Shown in pieces: positions 13,616-20,359 of a stretch of DNA of 22,223 nucleotides. The notes beneath the pieces were generated by a model. The model worked only from the letters and a program-made list of their open reading frames with translations. It ran no database searches and had not been told where the DNA came from. The number at the start of each line of letters is the position of its first letter. The stretch's first letter is position 1. The translations under genes and the position numbers were made by a program. Source of the stretch: Candidatus Kaiserbacteria bacterium (GTDB lineage Bacteria; Patescibacteriota; Minisyncoccia; Phycocordibacterales; UBA2100); contig JAFAPB010000045.1 in NCBI GenBank assembly GCA_019247335.1, positions 1 to 22,223 of the forward strand, read 5' to 3'.

Positions 13616-14851
13616 TTATAGAAGAGCTTCCGTCCCCTCGCGAAGGACGCGCATTTCTTCGGCGCTGCCGCCGAGCGCGATGAGCTGCGCCTTCATCCCG
13701 CGGAGCCAGTAGAGCGGGAAAACTCCCCACTCGTCCTTCCCCGGCATGAACGCGAGACCTTTGCGCCGGAGCTGGTGCCAGATGTCGAAGACCGACATGT
13801 TCGGCTTCGGCTTCCAGACCTCGCAGAGCGCCTGCGGTGCGTAGCGAGAGCGAAAAAAGAGCGCCGGGTGCGCCGCCGTGCATCGCCCCGCATTCACGTC
13901 GACGATATACGGCTTTCCGCCCGAGATCACAGCATCGAATCCGCCGGGACCCACCGGCCGCATCCAGTCGACAAGCCGCCCGGCAGCGTCCGCGAGTGCG
14001 GCTTGCTGCTCGAGCGTTGCGTGCGACGGATAGCGATTGCCCGTGTGAGAGTGCCCGTCCATCACCTGGTCGGACACCGGCCCCAAGCCGCGGCCGATGT
14101 ACTGGATGCTCGGCGAGAGCATCGCTCCATCGACGCGATCGATCTCGAGCCGCTCTTCAAGAACGACAGGGCCGAGATCGAACAGGTAGCTTGAGAGGTC
14201 GCTGCACGCAACCACTTCCCTGATTCCTTCCCCGCTGCTGCCGGAGACGGGCTTCAGGAGCATCCGCTTGACGCCGGCATCAGAGAGCTTTTTTTGCGCG
14301 AGAGCAAGTTCCTCACGGTCGACGGCGAGATACCCGCGCGGAGTCGGGATGTTCGGATCGACGATGTGCGGTAGCCCGCGCGGCCGTTTCTCCGGTATCG
14401 CGCTTCGATGCAGCACCGCCTTCGTGCCGAAACGCCGCAGCCAGGATTCATTCTCTCCGATAAGACGCAGGCCAAGCGCCTGCGCGAGCCGAACCGTCGA
14501 GGGCGTCGGCGCATACGGCAGAATCGCGCTCTCTTGCGGCACGAGCCGCGAGAGCGTTTCGACGAGCTCGATGCGCGCGTCGGTCGCGATCTGGTAGTTC
14601 GTCCCGGAGGTATATAGGATCTGCCGCCGCTCGATGCCGAGGATGGCAGTGCAGAACTTCGCGAACTCGCGCACCGATTCGCTGTTGCCGGGCAGGATGA
14701 TGAAATCCTTCCCGGGTCGGAGCGACGTCAGCATGCGCGCCGGTATGTACCGCGCGGTATGCGGATCATCGCGGTCGCGCCGATATTCCCATTTCGGCGA
14801 GTGCGCGAACAGGATCGGAGCGTTTCCGAATGTTTCCGGAAAAGCGTTCAT
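13616..14851 (-). CDS. ATP-grasp family carboxylate-amine ligase
   Basis: 411 residues. An N-terminal part (about 1-155) fits a pre-ATP-grasp region. The ATP-grasp domain follows: MLLKPVSGSSGEGIREV (Lys200 and a Gly-rich loop at 204-210), VVLEERLEID, then GPGGFDAVISGGKPYIVDVN with AGRCTAAH (318-328), matching the metal-binding D/E.N.R end of the fold. ATP-grasp ligases activate a carboxylate as acyl phosphate and join it to an amine or thiol. The form resembles peptide ligases more than known housekeeping members (not PurK, PurD, DdlB, CarB or GshB by motif). The start at 14849-14851 has a strong Shine-Dalgarno GAGGTGG at 14855-14861, unusual here. The neighbouring upstream gene is a GCS2-type ligase, so the two may act in sequence. 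The substrate is unknown. Confidence 0.8.
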   Translation of the reverse strand: MNAFPETFGNAPILFAHSPKWEYRRDRDDPHTARYIPARMLTSLRPGKDFIILPGNSESVREFAKFCTAILGIERRQILYTSGTNYQIATDARIELVETLSRLVPQESAILPYAPTPSTVRLAQALGLRLIGENESWLRRFGTKAVLHRSAIPEKRPRGLPHIVDPNIPTPRGYLAVDREELALAQKKLSDAGVKRMLLKPVSGSSGEGIREVVACSDLSSYLFDLGPVVLEERLEIDRVDGAMLSPSIQYIGRGLGPVSDQVMDGHSHTGNRYPSHATLEQQAALADAAGRLVDWMRPVGPGGFDAVISGGKPYIVDVNAGRCTAAHPALFFRSRYAPQALCEVWKPKPNMSVFDIWHQLRRKGLAFMPGKDEWGVFPLYWLRGMKAQLIALGGSAEEMRVLREGTEALL

Positions 14852-14854
14852 TTT

Positions 14855-14861
14855 CCACCTC
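14855..14861 (-). promoter_or_regulatory. Strong Shine-Dalgarno of the ATP-grasp gene
   Basis: GAGGTGG lies three bases before the ATG (core GAGG six bases away). It fixes the start and contrasts with the leaderless pattern of most genes here. Confidence 0.75.
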
Positions 14862-14875
14862 GTTGTGAATGTGCT

Positions 14876-14900
14876 AAGCGGCCCCGTTTTGAGGCCGCTT
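14876..14900 (-). other. Hairpin in the leader of the ATP-grasp gene
   Basis: An 8-base-pair stem AAGCGGCC/GGCCGCTT with a 9-base loop lies about 14 bases upstream of the Shine-Dalgarno. There is no T-tract in either direction. It may protect the mRNA end or tune translation; no riboswitch class was recognised. The remaining 14901-15027 sequence shows nothing else I can support. Confidence 0.45.
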
Positions 14901-15027
14901 TGGAATATTCGTGGATGACAAATGCTCTAAGCAGCCTCAATCGAAGCTGCACGTCGGCCCTGCAAGATAGCCGTCTTTGTCATGAAAATGACTCTAGCAG
15001 AGGCGCTTCCCATACGCAAATAAGTGA

Positions 15028-15054
15028 GCGGAGAGGGCGCAAGACCCTCTCCGC
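15028..15054 (-). terminator. Terminator-like hairpin after the GCS2-type ligase
   Basis: A 10-base-pair perfect stem GCGGAGAGGG/CCCTCTCCGC with a 7-base loop begins 7 bases after the stop at 15062. The minus-strand tail (TCACTTATTTG) is only moderately T-rich, so some read-through into the ATP-grasp gene is possible. Confidence 0.65.
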
Positions 15055-15061
15055 GTAACGA

Positions 15062-15994
15062 TCACATGGCGTAGCCGACGAGCTCGCAGACGAAGGCGAG
15101 GCGCGCTTCGAGTTCGTCGTCGGGATAGCGCCCGATCGGACGTACTTCGATGCAGAGCTGATCGCCGTTGCGTCGCAGCCTGAAGTGCCACCAGACGCTC
15201 CGGATGAAGAGCGCGATCTCTTTCGTGTCGGCGAGATCGGCCTCGGCGAACGGCACGAGCCGTTGCGCTTTGATGAGCCCGACCTTGTGTTCCGCGATCC
15301 GCGCGCAATACTCTTCGATCGATTCGAAGCCCATCGGGCCGCCGAAGCGATCGCCACGATACCCCGCCTTCGACTCGTGCACATACCGCTGCCAGACACG
15401 AAACTGCGGGAACCAGGAGTAGAAATGCTCGAGGCGCTGCAAGAGCCGGTTAATCAGTTCGATCGCTTCTTCGGGGGCGACGTCGAACGTGGCCTGGAAC
15501 GACGCGATGCGGGCGATCGGCGCGAACGCATCGCGTCCGTCGACCGTGAGCCAGAAGCGGTCACGCGGTTCGAGATCGATGAGCGTGTCCTCCTCTCCGC
15601 GGTGGCATGGCGCGAGTAACGGCGAGATGCCGAGCGAATTGGCGATGCGATACAGCTGCTCGAGCCGATCCCTCGCCTTGTGCAGCGCGGCGCGCGCCGA
15701 GTAGTCCGGCGGGCAGGCGAGCTCGAAGTTCGCGTGACCCGCGTCGTACTTGTAGCTGAAGCCGGCGGGGTCACGAACGAGCACGAGATGATCGCCGGCG
15801 TGCTGCACGTGAGCATCCCATCCGCTCCGGGCGAGGCGCCGCATCAACTCTTGCGACTCCCCGAACGAGATGAGCTTAGCTCCCACATTCCCACGCGGTT
15901 TCGTCATCAGCGTCTCGATCTCGAGTCCCACCTGACGACGACAGCGGGCGAGCCGGTGTCTGAAATAGCGCTGTAGTTCGATGGGCTCTGCCAT
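15062..15994 (-). CDS. GCS2-type carboxylate-amine ligase (glutamate-cysteine ligase-like)
   Basis: 310 residues; family GCS2/YbdK proteins are usually 350-400, so it is compact. Diagnostic features: VGLEIETLM (22-30) as the first acidic metal motif, YDAGHANFELACPP (83-96) as the second, IASFQATFDVAPEEAIELIN (163-182), and a final strand WHFRLRR plus CIEVRPIGRYPDDELEAR (281-298). These match the order in plant/alphaproteobacterial-type glutamate-cysteine ligases and YbdK, which make gamma-glutamyl or similar amide bonds with ATP. The real substrates cannot be read from the sequence. The start ATG has the best Shine-Dalgarno in the window (GAGGAGGG, four bases upstream). The gene lies 210 bases upstream of an ATP-grasp ligase on the same strand, an arrangement reminiscent of two-step peptide synthesis as in GshA/GshB. 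Confidence 0.8.
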   Translation of the reverse strand: MAEPIELQRYFRHRLARCRRQVGLEIETLMTKPRGNVGAKLISFGESQELMRRLARSGWDAHVQHAGDHLVLVRDPAGFSYKYDAGHANFELACPPDYSARAALHKARDRLEQLYRIANSLGISPLLAPCHRGEEDTLIDLEPRDRFWLTVDGRDAFAPIARIASFQATFDVAPEEAIELINRLLQRLEHFYSWFPQFRVWQRYVHESKAGYRGDRFGGPMGFESIEEYCARIAEHKVGLIKAQRLVPFAEADLADTKEIALFIRSVWWHFRLRRNGDQLCIEVRPIGRYPDDELEARLAFVCELVGYAM

Positions 15995-15998
15995 CTAT

Positions 15999-16006
15999 CC
16001 CTCCTC
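15999..16006 (-). promoter_or_regulatory. Strong Shine-Dalgarno of the GCS2-type gene
   Basis: GAGGAGGG lies four bases before the ATG at 15992-15994, a near-perfect complement to the 16S rRNA tail. It confirms the start. Confidence 0.8.
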
Positions 16007-16042
16007 AATGTGCATGTTGTTGTTTGTAGGCACTCCAACGGA

Positions 16043-16071
16043 AAAGCCCCTTCTCTCGCGAGAAGGGGCTA
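16043..16071 (-). terminator. Rho-independent terminator after the TrpR-like gene
   Basis: An 11-base-pair perfect stem AGCCCCTTCTC/GAGAAGGGGCT with a 4-base loop is followed on the minus strand by TTTTCC. It begins 18 bases after the stop at 16090, so the repressor gene is transcribed separately from the two ligase genes. Confidence 0.8.
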
Positions 16072-16089
16072 TCCTGAATCGAGTTCAAT

Positions 16090-16395
16090 TCAGCCCATTC
16101 TCGCCAGAGCACGCCGATGATGGAGGCGCGAGAGGATCGTCTTGTAGCCTGCCTCTTTGCCGTTGAGCCATTTGGACACGCGCGCGACCGTCGTCGAAGA
16201 GAGACCCGTCTTTTTCTGGATCTCGCTGTACGGGCGCTTATCAATGAGCATTGCCGCAGCCTTGAGGCGCTTGGCGAACTCTTCGATCTCTTCCGGAGTC
16301 AAAAGATCGCGTAAAAAGCGTCGTGCCTCTTCTTCGGACTGCAGCGACAGAAACGCATTCACCAGATCGCGATTCTCCGGCTTATTCCAGTTCAT
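16090..16395 (-). CDS. TrpR-like (YerC/YecD family) transcriptional repressor
   Basis: 101 residues, all alpha-helical by appearance. The helix-turn-helix is PYSEIQKKTGLSSTTVARVS (about 55-74) followed by KWLNGKEAGYKTIL, and the dimer core is LLTPEEIEEFAKRLKAAAML, the hallmark of the TrpR/YerC-YecD superfamily. In E. coli TrpR binds tryptophan as co-repressor; members of the YerC group do not necessarily do so, and no trp gene lies here. The gene begins directly at a leaderless promoter whose -35 and -10 are covered by two palindromic boxes, so self-repression is likely. It is followed by a strong terminator and forms a unit of its own. Candidate targets include the upstream or downstream genes, but no second copy of the box was found. 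Confidence 0.9.
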   Translation of the reverse strand: MNWNKPENRDLVNAFLSLQSEEEARRFLRDLLTPEEIEEFAKRLKAAAMLIDKRPYSEIQKKTGLSSTTVARVSKWLNGKEAGYKTILSRLHHRRALARMG

Positions 16396-16400
16396 GTACG

Positions 16401-16440
16401 CACTTTAGCTAAGTGGAGTGCTTTAGTCAAGTAAAGCGCT
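16401..16440 (-). promoter_or_regulatory. Leaderless promoter with two operator-like palindromes for the TrpR-like gene
   Basis: On the minus strand TTGACT (16425-16430), exactly 17 bases, then TAAAGT (16402-16407), 6 bases before the ATG at 16393-16395. Box 1 (16401-16415) is CACTT-5-AAGTG and covers the -10. Box 2 (16417-16440) has arms AGTGCTTTA and TAAAGCGCT, one mismatch, six bases apart, and covers the -35. In plus-strand reading the two share CTTTAG followed by AAGT, so they are also a tandem repeat with an offset of 17-19 bases, about two helical turns. Box 2 overlaps the stop of the HAD gene at 16439. Confidence 0.65.
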
Positions 16441-16900
16441 ATTGCTTGGGGCGCAGGAGCCCATGGAGCTCCTCGATCGTGCTGACCGTATACGTCGGCT
16501 TTTCATGCGGCAGGATCGCCTGCGCGCCCGAGAAAATGCCGTGCCGCAGCCACACCGTCTTCGCGCCCACCTGCGCCCCGACGCGCAATTCGTCCGCGAG
16601 CAAGTCCCCCACTACGTACGTATGCGCCGGCTGGAGGCCATGCGTCGCAAAGATCCGCAAAAGTTCTTCGGATGTCTTCTTTGCGGCAAAGTAGCTCGCT
16701 TCGAAACAGTCCGCGATGCCAAGATCTACCAAGAGCCGATCACGGCGGTGTCCCATTCTGCTGAATATAAAAAGGCGATACAACTGCCGCAGATCCTCAA
16801 GCATGTTCTGGACGCCCGGATAGAGCCGGAACGATACCGGATCGAAGAGCGTTCGATTGAAATCGAATATGATCGCCTCAAGAGGCGTATTCGCATTCAT
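16439..16900 (-). CDS. HAD-like hydrolase with an altered motif I
   Basis: 153 residues, a small HAD with almost no cap. Motif I reads IIFDFNRTLFD: the nucleophile Asp13 is kept, but the second Asp of DxD (general acid/base in phosphatases) is Asn15, and the usual GT is RT. Motif II is IFSRMG with Ser47, motif III is AAKKT with Lys74/75, and motif IV is VVGDLLADEL with Asp99 and Asp103. The fold is therefore complete, with a substitution likely to weaken or change phosphatase chemistry. The substrate is not known. The start at 16898-16900 sits directly after CTATATAT with no Shine-Dalgarno. Its stop overlaps the operator region of the TrpR-like gene; DoxX is 14 bases upstream. Confidence 0.85.
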   Translation of the reverse strand: MNANTPLEAIIFDFNRTLFDPVSFRLYPGVQNMLEDLRQLYRLFIFSRMGHRRDRLLVDLGIADCFEASYFAAKKTSEELLRIFATHGLQPAHTYVVGDLLADELRVGAQVGAKTVWLRHGIFSGAQAILPHEKPTYTVSTIEELHGLLRPKQ

Positions 16901-16914
16901 ATATATAGAGACGC

Positions 16915-17280
16915 TTATTGCAGCTGTTTCTGTCGGGGGTATTCCGCGAGCGCGAGCGATAGCGCCGCAGCAGCGAGCGCCAGATCCCTGAACAAGACCT
17001 CGAAATCCCGGAAATCAAAAACGACGATCGAAAGGAGCATCAAGGTCGCGAGCACGGCCGGCCAGAATATCCGCCACCCTATAAGGATCCAGATCGCGAT
17101 CACGATCTCGACGGCACCGAAGGAGTGGAGCAACACGAGGTCAGGCACGAATCCGCGAAGGAAGGTCGGAAAATAGCCGATCCACGAGAAGGGATTGAAA
17201 AAAGCGTCGATGGGAGGATAGAGGAACGTGAACGCTATGCCGCAGCGCAGTGTGATGATAGACCAGCGGCTCATATTCAT
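16915..17280 (-). CDS. DoxX-like membrane protein
   Basis: 121 residues from the ATG at 17278-17280, with four hydrophobic segments (about 5-22, 45-68, 70-87, 92-112). The pattern of a first helix with RCGIAFTFLYPPIDAFFNP, then LLHSFGAVEIVIAIWILIG and FRDLALAAAALSLAL, is that of DoxX/SURF4-type small membrane proteins, although with an unusual proline-rich first loop. Members are associated with redox balance or respiratory quinol oxidation, but many have no known role. Upstream in-frame sequence (25 residues) is not hydrophobic and overlaps the promoter, so it is left out. A TATACT box lies 6 bases before this ATG. Confidence 0.75.
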   Translation of the reverse strand: MNMSRWSIITLRCGIAFTFLYPPIDAFFNPFSWIGYFPTFLRGFVPDLVLLHSFGAVEIVIAIWILIGWRIFWPAVLATLMLLSIVVFDFRDFEVLFRDLALAAAALSLALAEYPRQKQLQ

Positions 17281-17286
17281 GAGGAA

Positions 17287-17292
17287 AGTATA
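17287..17292 (-). promoter_or_regulatory. -10 box of the DoxX-like gene, leaderless arrangement
   Basis: TATACT, preceded by AGC, ends 6 bases before the ATG. No good -35 is visible at 17 bases. The intervening TTCCTC cannot serve as a ribosome-binding site. Confidence 0.45.
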
Positions 17293-17321
17293 GCTTTTTT
17301 GCGGCGCCTCCGCTATTCCTG

Positions 17322-17957
17322 TCAGATGACCTTCTGTGCCAAGAGGTGCAGCCAAGCGATGTCATCGCGGCCGTGATGATCGGGCGGATTCGTGTGCAGA
17401 AGCACGACGAACCCGGAATCCTTGAGGTAGTCCGTCATTTCCTCAAGCGTGTAAAAGCGGAAGAAACGCTCATGGTTGGATACTGCATCGGAGATAACTG
17501 CGGTCGCCTCCTTGCTCGTGCGTTCGCGCACGCAGATATGCGCGATGCCGCCGAGCTTGAGGACGCGCGCGAATTCAGCGATCGAGGCGCGGACATCCGC
17601 TTCGCTTTCGAGATGCACAAGCGATGCCTGCGACCACACGCCGTCAAAAATCCCGTCATCGAACGGCAGTTTGCGAAAATCCGCTTGGACGAACTGAATC
17701 TTCGGATAGCGCTCGCGTGCGATCTTAAGGAGCGGCTTCGAGATATCGACGCCGACGACGTTGGCGCCGCGTTTCGCCATCGCCTCGCTGTCTCTCCCGT
17801 GCGCGCACCCGGCGTCGAGCACGAACGGATGCTCCGGCAATTTTGCGAGAAAAAGTTCGATCAGTTCGGTCGGCACCGTGTTGGTCACGCTGTCGGCGTA
17901 TTCTTCCGCATGCGCGTCATACCACGCGATCGTATCGGCAAAGCCGCGTACATCCAT
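17322..17957 (-). CDS. Class I SAM-dependent methyltransferase
   Basis: 211 residues. Motif I is FVLDAGCAHGRDSEAMAKRG (45-64), with the acidic end of strand 2 in VVGVDISKPLL, then FVQADFRKLPFDDGIFDGVW as motifs II/III and GIAHICVRE as a later strand. This is the Methyltransf_11/25 type, soluble and cytoplasmic. The acceptor (small molecule, quinone, protein or RNA) cannot be told; the N-terminal WYDAHAEEYADSV is typical of small-molecule enzymes. The start ATG at 17955-17957 is preceded by TATAAC 16 bases away and no Shine-Dalgarno. It lies 17 bases after the YbaK-like gene and 41 bases before DoxX. Confidence 0.92.
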   Translation of the reverse strand: MDVRGFADTIAWYDAHAEEYADSVTNTVPTELIELFLAKLPEHPFVLDAGCAHGRDSEAMAKRGANVVGVDISKPLLKIARERYPKIQFVQADFRKLPFDDGIFDGVWSQASLVHLESEADVRASIAEFARVLKLGGIAHICVRERTSKEATAVISDAVSNHERFFRFYTLEEMTDYLKDSGFVVLLHTNPPDHHGRDDIAWLHLLAQKVI

Positions 17958-17974
17958 CGGGATACTCTACACTG

Positions 17975-18517
17975 TTATACCGGGCGCGCGAGCATTTCGA
18001 CGACCTCGACGCGCGGCAATTGCGCCAGCATCTTTCCCGAGAGCGCGAGCTTCGAGCCGCGGATGCCGCTTCCGATGATGACCGCGTCGGCGGCAAGGAC
18101 TCGTGCGTCGAGCAACACTCGCCACGTCGGCGGAAGCCCGATCGGCGTGATCGCGCCGTATTCCATGCGCGCCTTTTCGACCGCGTCTTCCATTTTAGCG
18201 AACGACGCACGACGAGCGTTGAGCAATCGGCGTACGGCGCCGTTCACGTCGGCCCGCGTATTTCCGAGAACAACGCACGCGGCATGCGTGACCGTCTCGC
18301 CCCTCGTGCCCTCGATAATGATGCAATTCGCTGCTTGCTCTATCGCGATCCCATAGTGCGCGCAGAATGCGGCAGTGTCGGAGAGCGTCGGGTCGATAGC
18401 TGCAACGCCGATCTGCGGATACGCAGCGATCGCATCGAATACGACCGGAGCAAGGAGTTCCGGATGCTGCGCCGCGCTTTCGAATTGCAGAGAGCCCAGC
18501 GAGGCGATCTCGCTCAT
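17975..18517 (-). CDS. YbaK/ProX-like aminoacyl-tRNA deacylase domain protein
   Basis: 180 residues forming a single YbaK domain: CIIIEGTRGETVTHAACVVL, DVNGAVRRLLNARRASFAKMEDAVEK, then YGAITPIGLPPTWRVLLDARVL and IIGSGIRGSKLALSGKML. YbaK-family proteins remove wrongly attached amino acids from tRNA in trans. The catalytic Lys of E. coli YbaK would fall near residue 64, where Asn is found (QAANCIII), placing this with the Lys-less subgroup whose substrate is less clear. Its ATG overlaps the stop of the AI-2E family permease (ATGA), indicating translational coupling. No Shine-Dalgarno is seen. Confidence 0.88.
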   Translation of the reverse strand: MSEIASLGSLQFESAAQHPELLAPVVFDAIAAYPQIGVAAIDPTLSDTAAFCAHYGIAIEQAANCIIIEGTRGETVTHAACVVLGNTRADVNGAVRRLLNARRASFAKMEDAVEKARMEYGAITPIGLPPTWRVLLDARVLAADAVIIGSGIRGSKLALSGKMLAQLPRVEVVEMLARPV

Positions 18518-19557
18518 GCGCGCGGGCGGTTCACTTCCATATGCAGATCGAGAAGCGTGAGAAAGAGGCTCACCGAAAGCGGGCCGAGGAAGACGCCGAC
18601 CGGCCCGAAAAACGCGATGCCGCCGAGGACCGATACCAGCATGAGAAGCGGATGCTGTTGCGTGCCAGAGCTCATGAGCCGCGGACCGATCATGTTGTCG
18701 ATCACGCCCGCGATCAATGCCCAGAGGAAAAGGCCGAGTGCGGCATCGGGATGCCCCGCGAGAAATAGGTAGGCGGCCGCGGGTACCGTAATGAGCCCCG
18801 TGCCGAACGGCGGTATGAGCGCCGCGACGATCGAAATCAAGCCGAGCAGTATCGAATTCGGCACGCCGAAGATCGCATATCCGACGCCGGCAAAAATGCC
18901 CTGGATGAGTGCGATGAGCAGTTTGCCGCGCACGACCGAATTCACCGAGACCTCAAGCCGCGCGAGGATCATTTCGTCATCCTTGTCCTTCAGCGGCGAG
19001 AGCCGCACCAAGTACCGACAGAGGCGTGCGCCGTCGCGCAGCAGATAGTAAAGGGTGACGAAAAATATAAAGAGCGCGAGGAAAAAAGCGCTGACGCCCG
19101 AGAAAGCGACCCCAAGATGTTGAATCAGCCATGAGAGTCCGCTTTTCGCATAGTCGTCGATGCTTGCGCTGAATTGCGAGAAGCTGCCGCTCGCGCCCGG
19201 CGCGTAGTGATTCATCCATGGCGCGGTATTCGAAAGTCCCGCATCGAGGACGGTGCGCCATTCTCCGCTCGAGATCGACTGATAGAGCTGCTGCGATTCC
19301 GCGAGGAGGCGCGCACCGAAGAATGCGAGCGGCACGATGAGCAAGATGAGGCAGACAAGGACCACCAACAGCGCCGCGAGCGTCTCGGAACCTTTGAGCT
19401 CAAAAAGCGCGCGCCGGTAGATCGGCTGCAGAACGACCGCGAAGACCGCCGCGAGCGCGATCGGTGCGAGGAACGGCTGCAAAATAAAAAAAACGAGCGC
19501 GCCTGCCAGAAGCAGCAGCGCGAGCAAAAAATATTCGGCGAGCCCACGTTCGTTCAT
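18514..19557 (-). CDS. AI-2E family (PerM/TqsA-like) membrane transporter
   Basis: 347 residues from the ATG at 19555-19557, with about eight hydrophobic segments. Family features are FLAPIALAAVFAVVLQPIYRR near the start, LSWLIQHLGVAFSGVSAFFLALFIFFVTLYYLLRDG in the middle, and GLISIVAALIPPFGTGLITVPAA, then IGPRLMSSGTQQHPLLMLVS near the end. The family includes autoinducer-2 exporters and Na+/H+ antiporters; the cargo here is unknown. A GTG five codons upstream is possible, but TACGAT lies 6 bases before the ATG, matching the leaderless pattern. It overlaps the YbaK-like gene by four bases and is divergent from the sortase gene, with about 97 bases between the starts. Confidence 0.92.
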   Translation of the reverse strand: MNERGLAEYFLLALLLLAGALVFFILQPFLAPIALAAVFAVVLQPIYRRALFELKGSETLAALLVVLVCLILLIVPLAFFGARLLAESQQLYQSISSGEWRTVLDAGLSNTAPWMNHYAPGASGSFSQFSASIDDYAKSGLSWLIQHLGVAFSGVSAFFLALFIFFVTLYYLLRDGARLCRYLVRLSPLKDKDDEMILARLEVSVNSVVRGKLLIALIQGIFAGVGYAIFGVPNSILLGLISIVAALIPPFGTGLITVPAAAYLFLAGHPDAALGLFLWALIAGVIDNMIGPRLMSSGTQQHPLLMLVSVLGGIAFFGPVGVFLGPLSVSLFLTLLDLHMEVNRPRA

Positions 19558-19620
19558 GAGGATATCGTACACTTTTGCGGGCCGAGCACAATGCGCGAAA
19601 AACGGCGCCGATCATGAATA

Positions 19621-19650
19621 TTCGACGTTTTTTCACTAAAAATTTAGAAT
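19621..19650 (+). promoter_or_regulatory. Promoter of the sortase gene
   Basis: TTCGAC (19621-19626), an 18-base spacer and TAGAAT (19645-19650). The first ATG (19655) is 4 bases and the second (19661) 10 bases after the -10, so the second may be the true leaderless start. Confidence 0.4.
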
Positions 19651-19654
19651 ACGA

Positions 19655-20359
19655 ATGTTCATGCGCACTTCATCTGTTTTCATCACCGTCGCGCTCGTCA
19701 CTGCCCTCGGTTTTGCGATCCGCCAAGAGTTTTTTACTCCCGCGCTTGCATATGAGTATACCGCGGCACAGGCCGAATCCTCTCTCGCGTTCCGTGCCGA
19801 CCTCTTGCCGGTCGCAAGCCCCAGTGTCGCTGCGCTCGAGAGCATCGCATCCAGCCTCGCTTCGACAACGGCGACGAACGCCGCGCCCGTCGAGCGTACG
19901 CCCGTCGCCGTTACTTCGCGCGGCCCGGTCGCCGATCCGCTCCGTCTCTCCATTCCCGCGGCATCGATCGACGCACCCGTGCAGGCGGTCGGCGTCAACA
20001 ATAAAGGCGAAATGGCGGTGCCGAGCGGTGCCACCAACAATGTCGGCTGGTATAAATACGGCGCGGTCCCCGGTGAGCACGGTACAGCGGTGATCGATGC
20101 GCACGTTTTCGCCGCGTTTCAGAATCTCGACCAGGTCAAACCCGGAACCGATATATACGTGACGACCGAAAATAACGAACGGCTGCATTTCGTCGTATCG
20201 AAAGTCGCGACGTACAAGCTTTCCGAGCTCACCTCTTCAATGCTCTTCACGCGCGGAAGCGGCCGCAATCTGAATCTCATCACGTGCGCGGGCGAGCTCA
20301 CGCCGGATCATTCGACCTATGACCATCGTCTTATCGTTTATACGACGCTCGTGAGCTGA
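19655..20359 (+). CDS. Class F sortase
   Basis: 234 residues; an alternative ATG at 19661 would shorten it by two. An N-terminal helix (about 8-24) anchors it, then a Ser/Ala/Thr linker (35-90) and the sortase barrel (about 93-232), which begins PLRLSIPAASIDAPVQAVGV as in class F enzymes. The catalytic triad is visible: His150 (VIDAHVF), Cys211 (LITCAGE) and Arg225 (YDHRLIVY). Sortases cut a sorting motif and link proteins to an amine of the cell surface or to another protein. Typical class F proteins read GHV where this has AHV. No protein in this window ends with an LPxTG-type signal, so its substrate is elsewhere or atypical. The stop directly abuts that of the convergent membrane protein (TGA|TCA). 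Confidence 0.93.
   Translation: MFMRTSSVFITVALVTALGFAIRQEFFTPALAYEYTAAQAESSLAFRADLLPVASPSVAALESIASSLASTTATNAAPVERTPVAVTSRGPVADPLRLSIPAASIDAPVQAVGVNNKGEMAVPSGATNNVGWYKYGAVPGEHGTAVIDAHVFAAFQNLDQVKPGTDIYVTTENNERLHFVVSKVATYKLSELTSSMLFTRGSGRNLNLITCAGELTPDHSTYDHRLIVYTTLVS

Noticed and set aside
14852..15061. Riboswitch or small gene between the two ligases
   Set aside because: Only two simple hairpins were found; no recognised aptamer fold and no open frame with a start signal.
17346..18772. Two overlapping plus-strand open frames of over 300 codons
   Set aside because: Both are antisense to the methyltransferase, YbaK-like and AI-2E genes, which have clear family motifs; the plus frames are Arg-rich and featureless.
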